Counted from the first letter of the stretch, positions 9,418 to 18,985 are shown. The stretch: 64,000 nt of DNA from Variovorax boronicumulans (GCF_007677875.1 NZ_VEDO01000007.1:124001-188000); one strand, 5' to 3'. Notes: generated by a model from the sequence alone, not told the origin. Numbers and translations are program-made.

Positions 9418-9855
9418 ATGCCGATCGATGAACCGCATCCCAGCGAATGCCCTGAAGGTGGCGCGCCGGTCCCGCGGCCCGTGCCAGCGCCATGGCGCTG
9501 GCTGTTGCTGCTGCTGGCCTGCGTCTCGCTGGCCACCGGCGTGGTGGGCCTGTTCGTGCCCGGCCTGCCGACCACGGTCTTCGTGTTGATCGCAGCTTGG
9601 GCAGCGGCGCGCAGTTCGCCCCGGCTGCACCGTTGGTTGCTGGCGCACCCGGTCTTCGGCCAGTTGATTCAGGACTGGCAGGCCGGTGGGTGCGTGAGCC
9701 GGCGCGCCAAGTGGAACGCGACGCTGGCCATGGCGGTCTGCGCCGCGGTGCTGCTGTGGCTGGACAGCCGTTGGTGGGTCAGCATGCTGGCCTGCGGCTG
9801 CATGGGCGCCGTGCTGTGCTGGCTGTGGTTGCGGCCCGAACCGGTGCCGCGTTGA
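9418..9855 (+). CDS. DUF454 (YbaN-like) inner membrane protein
   Basis: 145 residues with three to four hydrophobic segments. VSLATGVVGLFVPGLPTTVF near residue 37 and the following SSPRLHRWLLAHPVFGQLI are the DUF454/YbaN signature. Function unknown in the family. Starts 116 bases from the divergent diguanylate cyclase; the shared gap should hold both promoters. Start at 9418 chosen over an upstream Met at 9379 because the extra 13 residues overlap likely promoter DNA. Confidence 0.85.
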   Translation: MPIDEPHPSECPEGGAPVPRPVPAPWRWLLLLLACVSLATGVVGLFVPGLPTTVFVLIAAWAAARSSPRLHRWLLAHPVFGQLIQDWQAGGCVSRRAKWNATLAMAVCAAVLLWLDSRWWVSMLACGCMGAVLCWLWLRPEPVPR

Positions 9856-9906
9856 GCGGCGCAGGCGCCCTGCAGAACTGCCGGACGCGCTGCGGCCGAG
9901 CCGCCG

Positions 9907-10674
9907 CTACGGCTGCTGCTTCGGCGCGTTGAGCGCCATGAGCTTGAGGTACTTGTAGAAGGTCGTCTCTGCGTTGTAGACGGCGATCAGGAAGCCTGCG
10001 CGCCCGTCCCGAAAGCCTTGGCGGACCAGATAGGTCCGCACGAAGGCCCACAGACCATGCACGATGGCGCTGCCCAGCGAAGCCTTTTTGCCGCGCGCAT
10101 GCATGTCGCGCGCGCCGACGGCGGAGTAGCGGTTGAGCTTTTCCAGTACGTCGTCCAGGTCCTGGTAGCTGTAGTGGATCAGGCTGTGGCGCAGGTCCCG
10201 GCGCGTTCCCTCCACGGTCATGTGGGCGTGCAGCAGGTGGGCGGTGAAGCCGGCCTTCTCGCGCCGCACAAGGCGCAGCGTGTAGTCCGGCCGCCAGCCG
10301 CTGTGGTGAATGAACTGGCCGCAGAAGCTGGACAGGCGCGGCAGCCGGTAGCCGTCGGCAGCGCCCGAGGCGATGGCCGCGCGGATTTCGGCCTGCAGCT
10401 CGGGGCTGATGCGCTCGTCGGCGTCCAGCGACAGCACCCAGTCGCCGCGCGCCATGGCGATGCCGCGCTGCTGCTGCGGCCCGTAGCCGGGCCAGTCGGT
10501 GGCGACGACGCGGGCACCCTGTTCGGCCGCGAGGGCGGCGGTCGCGTCGGTGCTGCCGGAGTCCAGCACCAGGATCTCGTCGGCGAAGCTGGCCGAGCGC
10601 ACGCACTCGGCGATGTGGAGGGCCTCGTTCTTGGCGGCGATGACGACGCTGAGGGTGGGGGAAGGCGAAGACAT
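9907..10674 (-). CDS. glycosyltransferase family 2, LPS core type (WaaE/KdtX-like)
   Basis: 255 residues, GT-A fold. N-terminal LSVVIAAKNEALHIAECV, nucleotide-binding VLDSGSTDATA near residue 36, and the metal-binding region LSLDADERISPEL near residue 82 are typical. The middle (FCGQFIHHSGWRPDYTLRL) matches the WaaE/KdtX beta-1,4-glucosyltransferase group that decorates LPS inner core. It lies in a minus-strand block with msbA and an O-antigen ligase gene, which supports a role in LPS assembly on the cytoplasmic face. Confidence 0.88.
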   Translation of the reverse strand: MSSPSPTLSVVIAAKNEALHIAECVRSASFADEILVLDSGSTDATAALAAEQGARVVATDWPGYGPQQQRGIAMARGDWVLSLDADERISPELQAEIRAAIASGAADGYRLPRLSSFCGQFIHHSGWRPDYTLRLVRREKAGFTAHLLHAHMTVEGTRRDLRHSLIHYSYQDLDDVLEKLNRYSAVGARDMHARGKKASLGSAIVHGLWAFVRTYLVRQGFRDGRAGFLIAVYNAETTFYKYLKLMALNAPKQQP

Positions 10675-10696
10675 GGCGGGATTGTCGGCGAGGCCG

Positions 10697-11875
10697 TCAG
10701 CCGCGGACCGCGGTCATGCGCCAGGCCAGCAGCGCGCCCACGGCGCAGCACAAGCCGGTCAGCGCCCAGGTCCATTGCCAGCCGCCCGCCAGCCGCGCGA
10801 CCCAGCCGACCAGCGGCGGCAGCACGAACTGTCCGACTGCCGAGCACTGCTGCATCCAGCCGACCGTGGTGGCGACGGTGTCGCTGCCGGATGCCAGCCG
10901 CACGCACAGCGCGAACAGCGTGGCCGGCACCAGGCCGCCGACCAGCGAGAACAACAGCACGGCGCTGGTGCGGATGGCCGGGCTGGCATCGCGCCCCGGC
11001 CCGAAGGCCAGTGCGGCGCCCAGCGCCATGGCGGCGAAGCCGGTCCACAGCAGCGTGCGGGGCGCGGCGCCGCGCCGCAGCAACCGGCCTGCGGCGATGT
11101 TGCCGATGATGTTGGCAGCGGCCACCAGCGCCGTCAGTGCACCGGCCAATTGGGCGCCAACCTCGGCCTGGGCATAGACCGTGGGAAGGAATCCGACCAC
11201 GGCCAGCCACTGGCCGGCGTACATCGCGAAACTCGCACCGAGCAGCCAGGGCCCCGGCGCTGTCAGCGTGCGGTGCAGCCGCGTGGCCCAGGCGCTGTGC
11301 CCTGGCGCCGGGCCGCGGCCGTCGGCCGGCAGCGCGAGCCACAGCAGCGCCCCCATGGCCAGCGAGGGCGCGGCCAGCAACCACCACCAGCCCGACCAGC
11401 CCAGCAGCGGCAGCAGCCAGGGGCCGGCCAGCAAGGCCGTCGCCGTGCCCAGCGGCATGTACGCGCCCCACAGGCCGAGCTTGGCATCGAGCTCGCCGGC
11501 CTCGGCCACCCGGCGGATCAGGCTGGGGCCGGGCGTCACGGCCAGCAGGAAGCCGAAACCCTCCAGCGCACGCAGGGCGAGCAGGGCGGTCGCGTCCTGG
11601 GCGAACCCTCCGGCCAGGCTGGCCGCGCTCAACAACACCAGGCCCGCGGCCATGCAGCGCTTGAGGCCCAGGCTTTCGCCGGCCAGGCCGACCGCCAGGC
11701 CCAAGCCCATGCCGGCCAGCTGGACCAGGGACAGCAGGAAGCCGGCCTGCACCAGCGACAGCTGCAGCGCCTCGCGCAGCACGGGCAGGGCCGGTGGCAG
11801 CTTGCCCACGTGCAGCGCAGCCGTGACGCCGGCCAGCACCACGGCAAGCGCCGGATCGCCCCGTCGTGGGCTCAC
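10697..11875 (-). CDS. MFS transporter, cyanate/nitrate-type (CynX/NimT-like)
   Basis: 392 residues, about 12 membrane segments, no long loops. The start is GTG at 11875, which overlaps the msbA stop by 4 bases (GTGA), so it is translationally coupled to msbA. Visible features are the early LPPALPVLREALQLSLVQAG and GFLLAVTPGPSLIRRVAEAG (MFS helix 5 motif). Substrate unknown; position behind msbA does not by itself imply an envelope substrate. Confidence 0.82.
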   Translation of the reverse strand: MSPRRGDPALAVVLAGVTAALHVGKLPPALPVLREALQLSLVQAGFLLSLVQLAGMGLGLAVGLAGESLGLKRCMAAGLVLLSAASLAGGFAQDATALLALRALEGFGFLLAVTPGPSLIRRVAEAGELDAKLGLWGAYMPLGTATALLAGPWLLPLLGWSGWWWLLAAPSLAMGALLWLALPADGRGPAPGHSAWATRLHRTLTAPGPWLLGASFAMYAGQWLAVVGFLPTVYAQAEVGAQLAGALTALVAAANIIGNIAAGRLLRRGAAPRTLLWTGFAAMALGAALAFGPGRDASPAIRTSAVLLFSLVGGLVPATLFALCVRLASGSDTVATTVGWMQQCSAVGQFVLPPLVGWVARLAGGWQWTWALTGLCCAVGALLAWRMTAVRG

Positions 11876-13620
11876 TCGGGCAGGCCCAGACCGTAGAGGC
11901 GGGCATAGGCACCGTCGCGCGCCAGCAGTTCGGTGTGGGAGCCCATTTCGACGATGCGGCCGGCTTCCATGACGACGATGCGGTCGGCGTGCTGCACGGT
12001 CGACAGGCGGTGGGCGATGACCAGCGTGGTGCGGCCCTGCATCAGCCGCTGCAGCGCAGCCTGCACGGCACGCTCCGACTCGGTGTCCAGCGCCGAGGTG
12101 GCCTCGTCCAGGATCAGCACGGGCGCATCCTTGTAAAGCGCCCGGGCAATCGCCAGGCGCTGGCGCTGGCCGCCGGACAGCTGGGCGGCGTTGTGGCCGA
12201 CCGGTGTGTCCATGCCTTGCGGCAATTCGGCGACCAGCTTGTCCAGGTTGGCATCGGCCAGGCAGTGCGCGAGCCGGGCGCGGTCCAGCGGCTGGCCCAG
12301 CGCCACGTTGGCGGCCACGCTGTCGTTGAGCATGACGACATGCTGGCTGACCACGGCGAACTGGCGTCGCAATGCCGTGAGGTCCCAGTCCTGCACGGCG
12401 TGGCCGTCCAGCGCCACGCAGCCCGCGGTGGGCTCGAGGAAGCGTGGCAGCAGGTTCACCAGCGTGGTCTTGCCGGCACCGGAGGCACCGACGAGCGCCA
12501 CGGTCTCGCCCGCGGCAACGCGCAGGTCCAGCGCATCGAGGGCTGGTTGGGCGGTGCCGTCGAACTGCACGGTCACCCCCTGCAACACGATGTCCCCGCG
12601 TGCGCGCGGCAGGCTGAAGCTGCCGCCGCGCTCGTCCTCGGTCTGCTGCATGAGCTCCAGCGCGCGTTCGATGGCGGCCAGACCGCGCGTGATCGGGTTG
12701 GCCACTTCAGACAAGTGCTTGATCGGCGACACCAGCAGCAGCATCGCGGTGATGAAGGCGACGAAGCTGCCGACCGAGGTGCCGCCATCGGCGCTTTGAA
12801 CCAACGCGATGGCGATCACGGCCGACATGGCCACGGCCACCAGCATCTGGGTCAGCGGTGACATGGTGGAGGAAGCCACGATGGATTTCATCGACAGCTG
12901 GCGCAGCCGCTCGCTGAGTTCGTTGAAGCGCTGCTGCTGCAAGGCCTGCGCGGCCTGCAAGCGCACGTCGCGGTGGGCGAGTACGTTCTCTTCGACCACG
13001 TAGGCCAGCGCGTCGGTGGAGCTCTGGCTGGCCCGCGTGAGCTTGTACAGGCGGCGCGACAGCACACCCATGACCCAGGCGACGGCCGGGATCAGCAGCG
13101 CCACGATCAGGGTCAGCTTCCAGTTCAGATAGAGCAGATAGCCCACCAGTGCCAGCAGCGTGAGGCTGTCGCGCGAGAACGCCATGATGGCGCCGACCAG
13201 CACCTGCGAGCCGGTCTGCACCTCGTAGACCACCGTGTTGGCCAGGGAGCTGGCCGACTGGCTGCGAAACAGCCGCAGGTCACCGGACAGGATCTTGGCG
13301 AACAGTTCGCGCCGCAGTTGCAGCAGTCCCTGGTTGGCGATGCGCCCAAGCGCGTAGTTGGCCGTGAACGCCGCCAGTCCGCGTAGGCCGAACAGGCCCA
13401 GCAGCGCCACGGGGATCGCCCACAGAGGCAGGCCGTCGCGCTGGAAGCCGCGGTCCAGCAGCGGCTTGAGCAGGGCCGGGATCATCGGCTCCGTCGCGGC
13501 GACCACGGCGGTGGCCAGCACCAGCAGCACCCAGCCCGCACGGGCCGACCGGAAGTACGGCCAGACCCGGCGCAGGCGCTGGCCGATGGAGGCCTTGGGT
13601 GCGGTGGCCGGCTCGGTCAT
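11872..13620 (-). CDS. msbA: lipid A export ABC transporter, ATPase/permease (MsbA)
   Basis: 582-residue half-transporter that flips lipid A-core across the inner membrane as a dimer. Six helices in residues 25-320, then the ABC ATPase: Walker A GASGAGKTTL near residue 380, signature LSGGQRQRLAIARAL near 482, Walker B VLILDEATSALD near 503 and switch His in IAHRLST near 535. Between waaL-type ligase and the MFS gene with 4-base overlaps at both ends, so one transcript. The start ATG at 13620 overlaps the ligase stop. Confidence 0.95.
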   Translation of the reverse strand: MTEPATAPKASIGQRLRRVWPYFRSARAGWVLLVLATAVVAATEPMIPALLKPLLDRGFQRDGLPLWAIPVALLGLFGLRGLAAFTANYALGRIANQGLLQLRRELFAKILSGDLRLFRSQSASSLANTVVYEVQTGSQVLVGAIMAFSRDSLTLLALVGYLLYLNWKLTLIVALLIPAVAWVMGVLSRRLYKLTRASQSSTDALAYVVEENVLAHRDVRLQAAQALQQQRFNELSERLRQLSMKSIVASSTMSPLTQMLVAVAMSAVIAIALVQSADGGTSVGSFVAFITAMLLLVSPIKHLSEVANPITRGLAAIERALELMQQTEDERGGSFSLPRARGDIVLQGVTVQFDGTAQPALDALDLRVAAGETVALVGASGAGKTTLVNLLPRFLEPTAGCVALDGHAVQDWDLTALRRQFAVVSQHVVMLNDSVAANVALGQPLDRARLAHCLADANLDKLVAELPQGMDTPVGHNAAQLSGGQRQRLAIARALYKDAPVLILDEATSALDTESERAVQAALQRLMQGRTTLVIAHRLSTVQHADRIVVMEAGRIVEMGSHTELLARDGAYARLYGLGLPE

Positions 13621-14879
13621 GCGGGGCGGTCCTGCGGCGCCGGCCAGTCGGCCGTGCGCAGGTTCAGGGCCATCAGCAGGCCGATGGTGACGCAGAAAAA
13701 GTCGCCGATGGCCGCGTCGAACAGGATGGAGTTGAACATGCAGGAGATCAGCAAGGCGAACATGGCCGAGACGCCTGCACGCACGGCAGGCCGCTCGCCC
13801 AGGCACAGGTCGCGGTAGAGCGCATACATCAGCGCGCACAGCAGCAGCATGGCGCCGATGCCGGCTTCCACGCCCCACAGCAGGAATTCCTGGTGCGGAT
13901 TCTTGACGCCGAAGGTGACGGGATTGCCGCGTCCTGCGTCGAAGCGTCGGTACTGCTGGTTGAAACTGCCCAGTCCGAAGCCCGTCAGAGGACGCTCGGC
14001 GATGGCCTGAAGCGAGCGGTGCCAGAAATTCAGCCGCTCGCCCGAAGAGGAGCGGTTGTCGGCCCGCTCGGCAAAGGCCACGCTCTCGTCCACCACGAGG
14101 CTGGCGCGGTGGCGCATCGGGTCGGAAGTGAGCAGCAGCAGCGCGGCGACCACGACGGGCGCCAGCAGCCCGAGAAGGCGCATGCGCCGCGGCAGCCACC
14201 ACAGCAATGCCAATGAGATCACCGCGATGGCGACCAGGTGGCCGGTGCGGCCCGGCATCACGAACAACGTGCTGGCCAGCCCGAGCACAGCGACGCCGAC
14301 GGCGGCTTGGCGCATCCACACGCGCGGCAGGTAGCTGCGCAGATGCCAGCAGACAGCGGCCACGGTGGCGGTCATGATGGACTGGCCCAGGTAGTTCGTG
14401 AACACGGCATGGTCGACCAGCGCCGTGTCCGCCGTGGCCCAGGGTATCGGCACGCCCAGCACGAGCAGCCAGGAACTCAGGAGCAGGAACACCTGGCCAC
14501 CTGCGAACCAGGCCAGCGCGATCAAGGCTTCGCGCCGCGTGCGCAGGAACAGCACCAGGACGGGGATCACCAGCAGTTTGGCATGCTTGCCGAGGGCGCC
14601 CAGTGCCTCGGCCTGCGGCACCGTGGTCCAGCACAACGTCAGCGCGAGAAAGGCCAGCGCCGCCAGGATCAGCGCTGGCGAACGCAGCCGCGCCGCCGCG
14701 AGGTCGCGCTGGCCACGCATCGCCGGCCACAGCACGAGGCCCAGCGCACCCAGAAGAAGCAAGGCCTTGGAGATGCTCACCACCGCCATCGGGAGCCCGA
14801 CCGCCATGGCCATCAGGCATGCAAGAACAAGACGTAGATTCAAAGACGGTCCATCGAGAGCAGGGCGGCCCGCAGGCAC
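13617..14879 (-). CDS. O-antigen ligase family protein (WaaL-like)
   Basis: 420 residues, 10-12 membrane segments and one large periplasmic loop around residues 245-330. The loop ends with the Wzy_C/O-antigen ligase signature: NFWHRSLQAIAERPLTGFG then NPHQEFLLWGVEAG, including the conserved His. The enzyme family joins polymer from undecaprenyl carrier to lipid A-core in the periplasm; the msbA neighbour supports ligase rather than polymerase. Start appears to be GTG at 14879; no ATG in frame lies before the first helix. Confidence 0.88.
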   Translation of the reverse strand: MPAGRPALDGPSLNLRLVLACLMAMAVGLPMAVVSISKALLLLGALGLVLWPAMRGQRDLAAARLRSPALILAALAFLALTLCWTTVPQAEALGALGKHAKLLVIPVLVLFLRTRREALIALAWFAGGQVFLLLSSWLLVLGVPIPWATADTALVDHAVFTNYLGQSIMTATVAAVCWHLRSYLPRVWMRQAAVGVAVLGLASTLFVMPGRTGHLVAIAVISLALLWWLPRRMRLLGLLAPVVVAALLLLTSDPMRHRASLVVDESVAFAERADNRSSSGERLNFWHRSLQAIAERPLTGFGLGSFNQQYRRFDAGRGNPVTFGVKNPHQEFLLWGVEAGIGAMLLLCALMYALYRDLCLGERPAVRAGVSAMFALLISCMFNSILFDAAIGDFFCVTIGLLMALNLRTADWPAPQDRPA

Positions 14880-15241
14880 GGAGGCGGGCGTGGCACGACC
14901 GCAGGCGCGGCATTATCGGGTGCTCGCCGCCGCGGGTCGGCGATTGGGACTCTGCTATCCTCGCGGGCTGTGGCGCACCCGCCACCGCCCCCTCAGTAGC
15001 CTCCCGTGCCAAGTCACCTCACATCCCCGTGCCTGCGGCCGTCGGCAGGTGGATGTCTTCGGGCGTGGCGTGCGCGTCCGCCAGCCTTGTCGGGCGAGGG
15101 ATTGCGCTCCTGTCCTATCGCGGGCCGACGCGGCGGAACCGAGCATAGTCGGTGGCTGCCTGACCAACATTTTGAAACCTTGAGCGGGAACTTCCTGGGG
15201 CTGATCTGACCCGAGTGGCTCGCGTTCATTACATTTCTTCC
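14880..15241. other. 362-base non-coding gap between waaL-type gene and tolB
   Basis: The two flanking genes diverge, so promoters for both are expected here. I see no credible gene: short open frames do not resemble TolA, TolR or TolQ, which usually precede tolB. An extended -10-like TGCTATCCT sits at 14953-14961 facing tolB, without a good -35. No RNA fold with a terminator run was recognised. Confidence 0.5.
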
Positions 15242-16528
15242 ATGCCATTTGAGTTTTCCTCCCGCCGCCGGCAATGTGTCGCAGGCTTGGCGCTGGCCGG
15301 CGCCTTGCCCGCCTGGGCGCAGTTCCGCGTCGAAGTGACGGGCGTGGGCCTGACCCAGCTGCCGATCGCTGTCGCCACCTTCCGGGGCGATGACCAGTCG
15401 CCCCAGAAGATCGCCGCCATCGTGCAGGCCGACCTGGAACGCAGCGGCCAGTTCCGCGGGGTCGATGTCTCGGGTGCCGCACTCGACGAAGCCTCCCGGC
15501 CCGACATGTCGCTGTGGCGCCAGCGCGCCGCAGACTCGCTTTTGACCGGCAGCGTGACGCGTCTGGCCGATGGCCGCTTCGACGTGCGCTTCCGTCTGTG
15601 GGACGTGGTGCGTGGCCAGGACCTCGGCGGTCAAAGCTACAGCGTGGTGCAGGCCGACCTGCGCCTGTCGGCCCACCGCATCGCCGACTATGTCTACGAG
15701 AAGCTGACCGGCGAACGCGGCGTGTTCTCCACGCGCATCGCCTACGTGACGCGCGCCGGCCAGCGCTACACGCTGTGGGTGGCCGATGCCGATGGCGAGA
15801 ACAGCCAGACTGCGCTGGCCAGCCCAGAATCGATCATCTCGCCAGCCTGGTCTCCGACCGGTCAGCAACTGGCGTACGTGTCCTTCGAGTCGCGCAAGCC
15901 GGTGGTCTACGTGCACGACGTGGCCAGCGGCCGGCGCCGGCTCGTGGCCAACTTCCGCGGCTCCAACAGCGCGCCGGCCTGGTCACCCGACGGCCGCACG
16001 CTGGCCGTCACGCTCACACGCGATGGCGGCTCTCAGCTCTACGCCATCGACAGCAACGGCGGCGAGCCGCGCCGGCTGACCCAGTCCAACAGCATCGACA
16101 CCGAGCCGGCCTTCTCGCCCGACGGCAAGAGCCTGTATTTCGTGAGCGACCGCGGCGGCGCGCCGCAGATCTACCGCATGCCGGCGTCCGGCGGCGCGGC
16201 CGAGCGCGTAACCTTCAGCGGCAGCTACAACATCTCGCCTGCGCTGAGCCCGGATGGCCGCTGGTTGGCCTACGTGTCGCGCATCGGCGGCGCGTTCCGC
16301 CTGCAGGTGATGGAACTGGCGACCTCCACCGTGGCCGGCATCACCGACACCACGGCCGACGAGCGCCCGAGCTTTGCGCCCAACAGCAAGCTCCTCGTGT
16401 ACGCCACAGTCCAGAACGGCCGCGAGGCGCTCATGACGACCACGCTCGATGGCAAGATCAAGGCCCGCCTGGCCGGCCAGGCGGGCGACATCCGCGAGCC
16501 CGACTGGGGCCCGTTCCTGAAGGCTTGA
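15242..16528 (+). CDS. tolB: Tol-Pal system translocation protein TolB
   Basis: 428 residues. Signal peptide at 1-25 ending PAWAQ, an N-terminal alpha/beta domain, then a six-bladed beta-propeller with the WSPDGR-type repeats (SPAWSPTGQQLAYVS, APAWSPDGRTLAVTL, EPAFSPDGKSLYFVS, SPALSPDGRWLAYVS). Periplasmic partner of Pal, needed for outer-membrane constriction at division. The ATG at 15242 begins a proper signal peptide; a GTG at 15215 in frame would add nine residues. It leads tolB-pal-cpoB, with 35 bases before pal. Confidence 0.96.
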   Translation: MPFEFSSRRRQCVAGLALAGALPAWAQFRVEVTGVGLTQLPIAVATFRGDDQSPQKIAAIVQADLERSGQFRGVDVSGAALDEASRPDMSLWRQRAADSLLTGSVTRLADGRFDVRFRLWDVVRGQDLGGQSYSVVQADLRLSAHRIADYVYEKLTGERGVFSTRIAYVTRAGQRYTLWVADADGENSQTALASPESIISPAWSPTGQQLAYVSFESRKPVVYVHDVASGRRRLVANFRGSNSAPAWSPDGRTLAVTLTRDGGSQLYAIDSNGGEPRRLTQSNSIDTEPAFSPDGKSLYFVSDRGGAPQIYRMPASGGAAERVTFSGSYNISPALSPDGRWLAYVSRIGGAFRLQVMELATSTVAGITDTTADERPSFAPNSKLLVYATVQNGREALMTTTLDGKIKARLAGQAGDIREPDWGPFLKA

Positions 16529-16563
16529 GCACCGGTTTTTTTGTCAAAAAGGGGAGTGTGTAA

Positions 16564-17100
16564 ATGAAGCAGTTCGTATTGACCGCGATCGTCGCCGCCG
16601 CTCTGGTGGGTTGCAGTTCGCCCGTGAAGCTGGACGACGTGCCCGTGCAGGACAAGGCCGGCACCTCGGCCTCGACCATCGGCTCGCAAGGCGCTGGCGC
16701 AGGCAACGTGGGCCAGAGCAGCGTGGCGCCCGTGGACCTGAGCAAGTCCAACGACCTGGCCGCCGGCCCGGCTGGTGCCCGCACCGTTTACTTCGGCTAC
16801 GACAGCTACAGCATCGAAGCCACCGAGCAGACCACGATCGAGAACAACGCGCGCTTCCTGCGCGCAGACCGCAATCGCAAGAGCGTGGTCGAAGGCCACA
16901 CCGACGAGCGTGGCGGCCGCGAATACAACCTGGCCCTGGGCCAGAAGCGTGCCGAAGCCGTGCGCCGTTCGCTGGTGCTGCTGGGCGTGGCGGACAACCA
17001 GGTCGAGGCCGTCAGCTTCGGCAAGGAAAAGCCGGCCGTGCAGGGCTCCGACGAGGCGGCCTACGCCAAGAACCGCCGCGCCGAAATCACCTACCGTTGA
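16564..17100 (+). CDS. pal: peptidoglycan-associated lipoprotein Pal
   Basis: 178 residues. Lipoprotein signal with lipobox LVGC (Cys18) followed by SSP, a low-complexity linker, then the OmpA-like peptidoglycan-binding domain: YFGYDSYSIE near 77 and VVEGHTDERGGREYNLALGQ near 109, containing the Asp and Arg that bind diaminopimelate. Outer-membrane anchored, binds TolB and the murein. Ribosome site GGGGAG lies about 9 bases upstream. Confidence 0.97.
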   Translation: MKQFVLTAIVAAALVGCSSPVKLDDVPVQDKAGTSASTIGSQGAGAGNVGQSSVAPVDLSKSNDLAAGPAGARTVYFGYDSYSIEATEQTTIENNARFLRADRNRKSVVEGHTDERGGREYNLALGQKRAEAVRRSLVLLGVADNQVEAVSFGKEKPAVQGSDEAAYAKNRRAEITYR

Positions 17101-17105
17101 AGCGC

Positions 17106-17903
17106 ATGCGCACCACTGCAGTGATGCGCGCCGGCGCGCGCGCGGCCGCTGCGGCGTGCCTGGGCATGGGGCTGCTGGCCAGCATGCCGGCGCACGCGCT
17201 GTTCGGCGACGACGAGGCGCGGCGCGCGATCCTGGAGTTGCGCCAGCGCCACGATGCGTTGCAGGCCGCGCAGCAGAAGTCCGCGGAAGAACTGCGCCGG
17301 GTGAACGACGAGAACACCCAGATGCGGCGCAGCCTGCTGGACCTGCAGACCCAGATCGACGCCCTGCGCGCCGACCTGGCCAAGTCGCGCGGCCAGGAGG
17401 AGCAGCTGGCCCGCGACGTCGCCGAGATGCAGCGCCGCCAGAAGGACATTGCCCAGGGCGTGGACGAGCGGCTGCGCAAGTTCGAGCCGGCCAAGGTGAC
17501 GGTGGACGGCCGCGAGTTCCAGGCCGATCCGGCCGAAACGCGCGACTACGACGCGGCGTTGGCCGTGTTCCGCAAGGGCGATTTCGCGGTGGCCGGCAAC
17601 GCCTTCACCGAGTTCCTGAAGCGCTACCCGCAGAGCGGTTACCGCGCACTGGCCCTCTTCTGGCTGGGCAACGCGCAGTACGCCACGCGCGAATACCAGG
17701 CTGCCATCGGCAATTTCAAGAACATGCTGACGGTGGACGCTAACCACCCGCGCGCTCCCGAAGCTGCGCTGTCGATCGCCAACTGCCAGCTGGAGCTCAA
17801 GGAAGTGCGCGGCGCGCGCAAGACGCTGGAAGACCTGATCAAGGTCTACCCGCAGTCCGAAGCCGCCGCCGCCGCCAAGGACCGTCTGGCCAAAATGCGC
17901 TGA
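17106..17903 (+). CDS. cpoB: cell division coordinator CpoB (YbgF)
   Basis: 265 residues. Signal peptide ending PAHA near residue 35, then a coiled-coil trimerisation region (LELRQRHDALQAAQQKSAEE onward to about 120), then TPR repeats (YDAALAVFRKGDFAVAGNAF, YRALALFWLGNAQYATREYQ). Periplasmic protein that couples the Tol machine to PBP1B. Only 5 bases after pal, so same operon; start ATG at 17106. Confidence 0.94.
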   Translation: MRTTAVMRAGARAAAAACLGMGLLASMPAHALFGDDEARRAILELRQRHDALQAAQQKSAEELRRVNDENTQMRRSLLDLQTQIDALRADLAKSRGQEEQLARDVAEMQRRQKDIAQGVDERLRKFEPAKVTVDGREFQADPAETRDYDAALAVFRKGDFAVAGNAFTEFLKRYPQSGYRALALFWLGNAQYATREYQAAIGNFKNMLTVDANHPRAPEAALSIANCQLELKEVRGARKTLEDLIKVYPQSEAAAAAKDRLAKMR

Positions 17904-17956
17904 GCGCCGCCATCCCGCCTGCACGCCATCCGCACGGAAGGAGCAGGCGGTGGTGG

Positions 17957-18958
17957 ATGCCACCTCGACGCTCCGCGTCTTGCTCCATGCGCCACGTCAT
18001 CTACAACGCGAGGTCCGAGTTGGCTGCCTTCGTTTTCGAAGGCTTTCGCGATCAAGACACGCGCCTGATTCCCTACCGCGAAATGCCCGACAGCTGGACC
18101 GGGCGGATCGGCCGGGGTGTCGAATCCAGATTCCGTGGCGCCCGGCTCGGGCTGTATCCGGATGCAGGGACGCGTCAGCGGCTGCGCAAGATCGCGCCCA
18201 CGGATGTGGTGCTCTTCTTCGCGATGGAGAACCTCAACAACATCGCCAGCGTGGCGAAATACATCCGGGCGCAGACGCGCCACGTCTTTCTCTGGAATCC
18301 GGTTGCCAGGATCAAGGGGAATCTGGTCCACAGCCGGCGGCAGCTGCACAGGCTGCAGCAGATCGTCGACGCCGTGCACACCTTCGATCAGGAGGATGCC
18401 TCGGCGTACGGCTTGCATTTCGCGCTCCAGCCTTACCGACATGTGCCTGCTTTGGCCACCCCGGGCAAGCGGCATGCGTTCTATTTCTCCGGCGTGGACA
18501 AGGGTCGCCTCGGTCTGCTGCTGGAGCTCAGGGCGGCCATCGGAGAACTGGGGATGTCCGCACAGTTCCATGTCGTTGCCGACAAGGGCAAGGACTATGC
18601 GCCAGCCTTGCAGGCGCATCTGCAGGCGGTTTGGATCCCCTATGCACGCAGCCTGATCGAGAGCCAGCACGCCGATTGCCTGGTGGAGATCGTCCAGGAG
18701 CACCAATCCGGCCCCACGCTGCGCAGCATGGAAGCGCTGTTCCTGCAGAAGAAGATCGTCACCAACCGCGCCTCTGCGCGCGAGGACGCCTACTTCGACC
18801 CGGACCGGGTGCTGGTCATCACGCGTGTGGACGCTGCCGAGATCGGCGCCTTCATGCGCCGGCCGTTTCGACCCGTCGACCCGGCCCTGCTGGCGCCGCA
18901 CGAGATCCACGCCTGGGTCCGGCGGGTCGCGCCGCTGGAGCGGCGGGCCGCCCGGTGA
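17957..18958 (+). CDS. glycosyltransferase-like protein of unknown specificity
   Basis: 333 residues from 17957 (AAGGAG about 13 bases before) or 323 from the Met at 17987, where the conserved-looking part MRHVIYNARSEL begins. No membrane segment. The second half has a GT-B-like look: HAFYFSGVDKGRLGLLLELR near 178, HADCLVEIVQEHQSGPTLR near 238 and MEALFLQKKIVTNRAS near 258, patterns seen in proteins annotated as LPS biosynthesis transferases. I do not recognise a named family. It follows cpoB in the same direction after 53 bases but probably has its own role in surface sugar assembly. Confidence 0.65.
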   Translation: MPPRRSASCSMRHVIYNARSELAAFVFEGFRDQDTRLIPYREMPDSWTGRIGRGVESRFRGARLGLYPDAGTRQRLRKIAPTDVVLFFAMENLNNIASVAKYIRAQTRHVFLWNPVARIKGNLVHSRRQLHRLQQIVDAVHTFDQEDASAYGLHFALQPYRHVPALATPGKRHAFYFSGVDKGRLGLLLELRAAIGELGMSAQFHVVADKGKDYAPALQAHLQAVWIPYARSLIESQHADCLVEIVQEHQSGPTLRSMEALFLQKKIVTNRASAREDAYFDPDRVLVITRVDAAEIGAFMRRPFRPVDPALLAPHEIHAWVRRVAPLERRAAR

Positions 18959-18985
18959 AGTTGCCGTCTTCCTAGAATTGCGACG

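Noticed and set aside
13621-15012. N-terminal extension of msbA by several hundred codons
   Set aside because: MsbA has its normal length from 13620 and the extension runs through the O-antigen ligase gene in the wrong frame.
14603-15209. Short plus-strand frames before tolB as a possible tolA remnant or small gene
   Set aside because: No match to the conserved TolA C-terminus, no ribosome site, and codon use differs from real genes nearby.
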